Below the pieces are notes generated by a model, which saw nothing but the letters and a program-made list of their open reading frames with translations, ran no database searches and was not told the origin of the DNA. Made by a program: the position numbers and the translations under genes. A DNA stretch of 9,645 nucleotides from contig JAENIZ010000037.1 in the NCBI GenBank assembly GCA_016844485.1, forward strand, positions 1 to 9,645, read 5' to 3'. This stretch comes from Gammaproteobacteria bacterium. GTDB taxonomy: Bacteria > Pseudomonadota > Gammaproteobacteria > Eutrophobiales > Eutrophobiaceae. Shown here piece by piece: positions 5,660 through 9,645 of the stretch. The stretch's first letter is position 1, and each line of letters starts with the position of its first letter.

Positions 5660-7081
5660 ATGGAGATACCCGGATATTTAATTGAAAGAAAGATCGGCAA
5701 GGGGGGAATGGCGTTAGTTTATCTCGCCATCCAGGAATCCCTTGCCCGTCCTGTAGTGTTAAAAGTCCTGGATATTTCCAGGAAGACCGGCAGCGAAGAT
5801 CTGATAGAACGCTTCCTCGCAGAAGGACGTATCGTTGCCTCACTGACTCACCCCAATATTATCACTATATATGATATCGGTATTGCGGGTGATAACTTCC
5901 TCTATATCTCCATGGAATACATTCAGGGCGGAGATCTCAAGGCTCGCATTGGCATTCCCATCGAAACAAAACAGGCGCTGGATTATCTCATTAAAATAGG
6001 TAGTGGCCTGCATGTAGCGCATCAACACGGCATCATTCACAGGGATGTCAAACCCGCCAATATTCTTTTCAGAGATGATAATACGCCGCTACTCACGGAT
6101 TTTGGTATTGCCAAACAGATAAATGAAGATCTGAATCTGACCTCGACCGGTTTATTTCTCGGCAGTCCGAATTATGTCAGTCCTGAACAGGCAGACGGAT
6201 CCGAGATTGACGGCAGAGCTGATATCTACGGCCTCGGTTGTATCTTTTATGAAATGCTCACGGGTGAAAAACCCTATCCTGCCGAAACAGTGTTTGATGT
6301 GGTCATGCAACACAGGCAGGCGCCAATTCCAAGACTTCCCGATGATCTGCAGGTATTTCAACCGCTGTTAGACAAGATGATGGCGAAAAATCGCAAGGAT
6401 CGCTTTGAAGATGCGGAAAGTATGGTACATCACATCGAAGATCTGCGAAAACGCCTGCCGTCTTCCCCAACAATCCTTGATTTTGATTTAACCGGGCCAA
6501 AAACAAGCGCCAAAAAAAGCAATCAAACTTTTATGATCCTGATGATTTTATTATTCCTGTCAGCGAGTTTCTTTACCGCCCTGCAGTTTGTTGAAATAAG
6601 AATCAAAAAACCCGGTGTTAATCTTGATGATGTCCCCATAACCACATCATTGTCAGGCCAGACGTCTGCTATTGCACCCCCGAATACTATAGAAACCGCA
6701 AATTTTACCGGGAGCGAAACTGTAGTTGAACCGGTATCGGATGAAGTCATCAGTGCCCTGGTATGGCTTGGGAAACGCAGTCTGGAAGAATACCGGCTGA
6801 CCGATCCTCCAAAAGACAATGCCTATTATTATTTTTCCCGTCTGCTGGAGATCAATCCGGCCGACAAGACTGCCAGGTTTGGGTTTCTGGAAATTGCTGA
6901 TCGCTATGCGATATTAGCCGAGAGGGCATTGGCCGATAATGAAGTTGAAAAGACCGAGGCTTATATCAATATCGGGTTGAAGATTAATCCACGTAATGAA
7001 GCGCTCTTATCTTTAAAATCACTGGGTGAAGAGATAAGTCAGAAATCATTTATTGACACATTAAAAAACATTTTCAAATAA
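5660..7081 (+). CDS. Membrane Ser/Thr protein kinase (PknB-like) with an extracytoplasmic TPR-like domain
   Basis: 473 residues. A complete Hanks-type kinase domain (about 5-265) shows the glycine loop GKGGMALVY (13-21), ATP-binding K35 in VVLK, helix-C Glu55, catalytic HRDVKPAN (127-134, Asp129), DFG at 147-149, the activation segment with T161/S162/T163, and SPNYVSPEQ (169-177). It is an RD kinase with every catalytic residue present. A linker (266-290) leads to one membrane span (about 291-311, FMILMILLFLSASFFTALQF), which would place the kinase in the cytoplasm and residues 315-473 in the periplasm. The periplasmic part carries TPR-like helices (RLLEINPADKTAR around 394-406; GLKINPRNEALL 439-450) and no PASTA repeats. 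The N-terminus MEIPGYLIERKIGKGGMA fits the family exactly, so ATG 5660 is secure. No cognate PP2C phosphatase or FHA gene is in the window. Substrates are unknown. Confidence 0.93.
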   Translation: MEIPGYLIERKIGKGGMALVYLAIQESLARPVVLKVLDISRKTGSEDLIERFLAEGRIVASLTHPNIITIYDIGIAGDNFLYISMEYIQGGDLKARIGIPIETKQALDYLIKIGSGLHVAHQHGIIHRDVKPANILFRDDNTPLLTDFGIAKQINEDLNLTSTGLFLGSPNYVSPEQADGSEIDGRADIYGLGCIFYEMLTGEKPYPAETVFDVVMQHRQAPIPRLPDDLQVFQPLLDKMMAKNRKDRFEDAESMVHHIEDLRKRLPSSPTILDFDLTGPKTSAKKSNQTFMILMILLFLSASFFTALQFVEIRIKKPGVNLDDVPITTSLSGQTSAIAPPNTIETANFTGSETVVEPVSDEVISALVWLGKRSLEEYRLTDPPKDNAYYYFSRLLEINPADKTARFGFLEIADRYAILAERALADNEVEKTEAYINIGLKINPRNEALLSLKSLGEEISQKSFIDTLKNIFK

Positions 7082-7113
7082 GAATAAGAAGGTATTTTTA
7101 TTACATACTGCTG

Positions 7114-7635
7114 TTATTTCTCGCCATCAGGTGTAACTAATTCCCTGGCTTGCTGAGTCCGTTTTTCTTCCCAATCTGAAATCAAGGTCCGCATTTCTTC
7201 TATGGAAGGGTCCGTAATTACGGGCATATCCTCATCAACATTTTCCTTTTCAATCTCAACCAGTGCTTCTGTATCTGTTGGTTCTTCTGCCCCTGTCGTA
7301 GTTGATTCATCCTGTTTGCGCTGATCCAGCGTGGATTTTAATTGTTCTGACTGCAGTGCCTTCTGCTTTGCCAGCTCCTTATCTTCTTCCGCCCTGACTA
7401 AGGCCTGCTTGCGTAAATTCTCACGTTCCTCATCCGGGATATTAATAGCTGTATCGTCAACAATCTTGCCCTTGTCAAACACAAAGACACGCGGCCCAAC
7501 CTCTGCGCTTCTATACCAGGCCGGTGGTTTGCCTGATAATTGTGTGGTGCCGGTATCAGGGTCCGTCCATTGATACATGCGCGCCTGTACCGGAAGACTT
7601 GATATCAATAAAAAAATAAATAAAGCACGTAGCAC
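7114..7635 (-). CDS. Secreted DUF4124-like protein with an acidic coiled-coil tail
   Basis: 173 residues from a GTG start. The frame opens further upstream (TTG 7662, ATG 7656), but GTG 7635 has a strong Shine-Dalgarno, AGAAGGA, 7 nt before it, and starts directly at a signal peptide (MLRALFIFLLISSLPVQA, likely cut after Ala18). The upstream choices would add LMLEKDEP ahead of the signal. The mature protein begins RMYQWTDPDTGTTQLSGKPP, the pattern of the DUF4124 domain (short strands, Y/W-W-D-x-x-G, then PP) found at the N-terminus of many proteobacterial envelope proteins. A charged helical, probably coiled-coil stretch follows (about 68-115, rich in E, K, Q and R), then an acidic low-complexity part and a last helix. 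It is convergent with the kinase gene (32-nt gap). The function is unknown. Confidence 0.75.
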   Translation of the reverse strand: MLRALFIFLLISSLPVQARMYQWTDPDTGTTQLSGKPPAWYRSAEVGPRVFVFDKGKIVDDTAINIPDEERENLRKQALVRAEEDKELAKQKALQSEQLKSTLDQRKQDESTTTGAEEPTDTEALVEIEKENVDEDMPVITDPSIEEMRTLISDWEEKRTQQARELVTPDGEK

Positions 7636-7642
7636 TGGTTCA

Positions 7643-7649
7643 TCCTTCT
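7643..7649 (-). promoter_or_regulatory. Strong ribosome binding site deciding a GTG start
   Basis: AGAAGGA on the minus strand, 7 nt before GTG 7635. It is the only convincing Shine-Dalgarno sequence near any gene start in the window, and it moves the start of the DUF4124-like gene 27 nt inside the longest frame. Confidence 0.7.
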
Positions 7650-7706
7650 CTAACATTAGCAAGAATACTAATAAAGGATTATAGCATTCTATATGATTAA
7701 AATATT

Positions 7707-8180
7707 ATGCCGGACATTGCCATCCAACGCTTGACCAGAATCATCTCCGGCGGGCAAACCGGTGTTGATCGGGCGGCACTGGATATTGCCATTGAGCTTG
7801 GCATGCCTCACGGCGGGTGGTGTCCGTGTGGCCGTATAGCGGAGGACGGGATTATTGATGTGCGCTATCAACTATATGAAACAGATAGTGAAGATTATAC
7901 GCAAAGGACAGATTTCAACGTCCGCGATGCAGATGGCACCTTAATCCTCAATGCCGGAGAACTTTCCGGAGGCACCGCGTTGACAGTCCAATGCGCCAGA
8001 CAATTAAACAAGCCATATATGATCATCAACCTGAATGAACCTTCTTCCTTTGAACCCGTTTATGCCTGGCTTAACAGGCACGGAATTAAAATCCTGAATA
8101 TTGCCGGTCCCCGGGAGAGTAAATATCAGGGTATATATTCATTGACGCAGCAATTTTTGCGTGCGCTTTTAACGGGTTGA
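7707..8180 (+). CDS. Circularly permuted YpsA-type SLOG protein (putative molybdenum carrier family)
   Basis: 157 residues, complete. I recognise the family once called putative molybdenum (MoCo) carrier and later placed in the SLOG superfamily as circularly permuted YpsA. Conserved blocks in order are SGGQTGVDRAALD (14-26), HGGWCPCGRIAEDG (35-48), RTDFNVRDADGTLIL (67-81), LSGGTALT (86-93), KPYMIINL (102-109) and NIAGPRESKYQGIY (131-144). SLOG proteins have a Rossmann-like fold and bind nucleotides or nucleotide-derived ligands; the molybdenum link comes from comparison with plant Moco carriers and is not proven for bacterial members. The protein is cytoplasmic, with no signal or membrane segment. 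It starts 71 nt from the divergent DUF4124-like gene and ends 41 nt before the convergent ABC ATPase. No Shine-Dalgarno is present; TATGAT at 7692-7697 could be a -10 giving a very short leader. Confidence 0.88.
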   Translation: MPDIAIQRLTRIISGGQTGVDRAALDIAIELGMPHGGWCPCGRIAEDGIIDVRYQLYETDSEDYTQRTDFNVRDADGTLILNAGELSGGTALTVQCARQLNKPYMIINLNEPSSFEPVYAWLNRHGIKILNIAGPRESKYQGIYSLTQQFLRALLTG

Positions 8181-8221
8181 TACACTTAATTATTACCCCG
8201 ATGGAAAATTTAATCCCACAA

Positions 8222-8941
8222 CTATCCACCCACACAAGCTAGATAAGCCTGTTCAAGATCATCAGCTTGATATTTCCGGCAACATTCCTGTGGTGTCCCG
8301 ATGAAATGGATCTTGCCTGCATGCAGTATGGCAACACGATCACATAACGCCTCTACGTCTGATAGCAGGTGTGTGCTGAAAAATAATGTATTACCCGCCT
8401 GTTTGAGTTCAAGCAGGTAACGTTTCAGATAGGCCCTTGCCCTGGGATCCAGCCCACTCATGGGTTCATCAAACACCATGAGTTCCTTGTTACTCAACAA
8501 ACAAGCGGCTAATCCCAGTTTCTGCCCCATACCTTTGGAGTACTGACGTACTGGTTTTGATAATGCGGATTGGTCCAGATCAAGGACACGAAGCAATTCT
8601 GCTACTTTCACATTACGATATCCGACCCCATGCAGTTCAGACATATATACCAGAAAATCCCTGCCGGTCAGATAATAAGGAGGCATGAATTTTTCCGGCA
8701 AAAAAACCAGCCGCCTCCTGGAATTTGTTCTGGTATGCTGCACCCCGAATATCTCTATTGAGCCGGATGTAAGGGCACAAAAATCCAGCATGCATTTGAT
8801 CAGAGTTGTCTTGCCCGCGCCATTGACGCCAATCAGTCCGATAAATTCACCTGACTGAACATCTAAATCGATCCCCTTCAGGACCTCATGTTTGCCAAAA
8901 GTCTTGACTACCTTGTTTATTTGTAATGCTGTTTCAGTCAT
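8222..8941 (-). CDS. ABC transporter ATP-binding protein (NatA-like), without an adjacent permease
   Basis: 239 residues, one nucleotide-binding domain. Visible parts are Walker A GVNGAGKTT (38-46), the Q-loop region VFLPEKFMPPYYLTG (79-93, with Glu83 where many ABC proteins have Gln), signature YSKGMGQKLGLA (134-145), Walker B ELMVFDEP (153-160, catalytic Glu159), D-loop SGLD (162-165) and switch His191 in FFSTHLLSD. YSKGMGQ and LPE are typical of the CcmA/NatA-type exporter ATPases whose permease is a separate protein, and the C-terminal DDLEQAYLA is also usual there. It would power transport from the cytoplasmic side of the inner membrane. No membrane gene lies beside it: a convergent SLOG gene follows and a terminated pilin-like gene precedes. 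AGGCG lies 4 nt before the ATG, a weak ribosome binding site. The substrate is unknown. Confidence 0.9.
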   Translation of the reverse strand: MTETALQINKVVKTFGKHEVLKGIDLDVQSGEFIGLIGVNGAGKTTLIKCMLDFCALTSGSIEIFGVQHTRTNSRRRLVFLPEKFMPPYYLTGRDFLVYMSELHGVGYRNVKVAELLRVLDLDQSALSKPVRQYSKGMGQKLGLAACLLSNKELMVFDEPMSGLDPRARAYLKRYLLELKQAGNTLFFSTHLLSDVEALCDRVAILHAGKIHFIGTPQECCRKYQADDLEQAYLACVGG

Positions 8942-8968
8942 ATAACGCCTAATCGCGGTGCCCGTTTA

Positions 8969-9033
8969 CAGGTAATGAAAAACAAAAGCCCGCTTACGCG
9001 GGCTTTCATTAATAACATCCGGTTCAGGTAATG
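8969..9033. repeat. Short direct repeat CAGGTAATG on both sides of the terminator
   Basis: CAGGTAATG occurs at 8969-8977 and 9025-9033. The similarity extends loosely on both sides: CCGTTTA before the first copy and CCGGTT before the second, then GAAA or TAAT after. The two copies bracket the terminator hairpin. They may be a repeated protein-binding site or a trace of a local duplication; no known family is recognised. Confidence 0.35.
8978..9006 (-). terminator. Rho-independent terminator of the pilin-like gene
   Basis: AAAGCCCGC (8985-8993) and GCGGGCTTT (8998-9006) form a perfect 9-bp stem with a TTAC loop. On the minus strand the stem is followed by TTTTGTTTTT, a strong U-tract; on the plus strand the tail is only TTTCATT. 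It therefore mainly ends the minus-strand transcript of the pilin-like gene, whose stop codon is 62 nt upstream. It also insulates the ABC ATPase gene that starts at 8941. Confidence 0.88.
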
Positions 9034-9068
9034 TAATTTATACATCATCCCTGTTAACTGTAATCAAC

Positions 9069-9645
9069 TTAGTACAGGAACACCAGATTACAGTTCTGGG
9101 CATCTGTCGTTATATCATATTCATCTGTAGCTGCAGCAACACAATCAGTCGATGTTGATTCGCTAACCGGTGAAAAGTCAGTAGCGCCTCCTGCATCCGG
9201 TGCAAGTCTCAGGATACCTGTATGCGGCTTGCTGTCATCAACCTTGACGTCCAGTTCCCTGGCAATCTTCACGGGAATATTATCACCGATATCGAGACTC
9301 AGACGCCTGGTAACAGAAATAACATCGTCCGCTGTCAGGAAGTCCAGACTGCGGGCCAATAACAGACTTCCATTAAATGCATTGATCGGTGCATGTGTAC
9401 CATCAGTGTAATTTGCAGCAGTACCACCACCAACATAGTTTCCTGATATAAAACCAGCCTTGGAAAGCTGTTCCCACACCGCAGAGGCCTCTTCCCAACT
9501 GGCTTCATCGATCCGTCCATTACCGGTAGTGCCACCTGCGACCGGCGAAACTATAGGAACACCAATGGCAGTTGTAGCAAGGGCCTGGTCCCAATCACCC
9601 GGCACCTGACGGAACCGATCGATAAAACCATAATAGGCCGCCTGG
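9069..9645 (-). CDS. Type IV pilin-like (prepilin-family) protein, C-terminal part (partial)
   Basis: 191 residues are visible and the frame is open at the right window edge, so the N-terminal prepilin cleavage/methylation helix is missing. The GTG at 9605 is internal, because the frame continues upstream as QAAYYGFIDRFRQ. Features of the globular head of a large pilin-like family are visible: F-x-x-x-F-R-Q-V-P-G-D-W-D-x-A (the alpha-helix end and LPGD-like turn), GNGRIDEASWEEASAVWEQL, AGFISGNYVGG, and later ARELDVKVDDSKPHTGILR. Near the C-terminus DCVAAATDEY and NCNLVFLY hold two Cys residues about 18 apart, as in the disulfide-bonded D-region of pilins. Such proteins are processed by prepilin peptidase and assembled in type IV pilus or type II secretion pseudopilus fibres; which of these applies here is unclear. 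A terminator follows 62 nt downstream. Confidence 0.72.
   Translation of the reverse strand, partial: QAAYYGFIDRFRQVPGDWDQALATTAIGVPIVSPVAGGTTGNGRIDEASWEEASAVWEQLSKAGFISGNYVGGGTAANYTDGTHAPINAFNGSLLLARSLDFLTADDVISVTRRLSLDIGDNIPVKIARELDVKVDDSKPHTGILRLAPDAGGATDFSPVSESTSTDCVAAATDEYDITTDAQNCNLVFLY

Noticed and set aside
7082..7113. Terminator between the convergent kinase and DUF4124-like genes
   Set aside because: The 32-nt gap is AT-rich but shows no inverted repeat able to form a stable stem.
8170..8215. CGGGT … ACCCCG as a bidirectional terminator between the SLOG gene and the ABC gene
   Set aside because: The stem is about 5 bp with a bulge and a loop of about 17 nt, and no T-run follows on either strand.
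8398..8417. Near-palindrome CCTGTTTGAGTTCAAGCAGG
   Set aside because: It lies inside the well-conserved C-terminal third of the ABC ATPase coding region (residues LELKQAG) and has mismatches; codon content explains it.
1..9645. Defence island, mobile element or biosynthetic cluster
   Set aside because: No transposase, integrase, toxin, nuclease, reverse transcriptase, terminal repeats or biosynthetic core enzyme is visible; the genes are mostly housekeeping or widely conserved and the composition looks even by eye.

Overview
The window is chromosomal DNA from a gammaproteobacterium outside the Enterobacterales. The evidence is an AlgZ/AlgR-type two-component pair, an Rsd/AlgQ protein close by, a ferrooxidans-type (ATP-grasp) glutamate-cysteine ligase, a bioA-rsmE pair and a type IV pilin-like gene. 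By eye the base composition is moderate and even throughout. I see no insertion sequence, tRNA, rRNA, CRISPR array or phage gene. Coding density is high, and no stretch of 300 bases lacks a gene.

Layout. (1) 1-964, plus strand: the C-terminal end of an AlgZ/FimS-like sensor kinase runs without a stop codon into an AlgR-like LytTR response regulator. (2) 968-5629, minus strand, in transcription order: a lipoprotein with a transglutaminase-like residue pattern, rsd, bioA, rsmE and gshA. bioA and rsmE are 9 nt apart and gshA follows closely, so these three are probably one operon (biotin synthesis, 16S rRNA methylation, first step of glutathione synthesis). (3) 5660-7081, plus strand: a one-span membrane Ser/Thr protein kinase, divergent from the lipoprotein with only 30 nt between start codons. 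(4) 7114-7635, minus: a secreted DUF4124-like coiled-coil protein, best started at a GTG with a strong ribosome binding site. (5) 7707-8180, plus: a circularly permuted YpsA-type SLOG protein. (6) 8222-8941, minus: an ABC transporter ATPase without a permease beside it. (7) 8978-9006: a strong minus-strand intrinsic terminator. (8) 9069-9645, minus: the C-terminal part of a type IV pilin-like protein, cut by the window edge.

Most genes are housekeeping or regulatory. I do not see an obvious multi-gene system that is new. The points most worth checking are the fused kinase-regulator reading frame, the uncharacterised lipoprotein with a possible Cys-His-Asp triad divergent from the Ser/Thr kinase, and the very short divergent intergenic region between them, where a perfect TATAAT lies 8 nt from the kinase ATG and suggests a leaderless mRNA.
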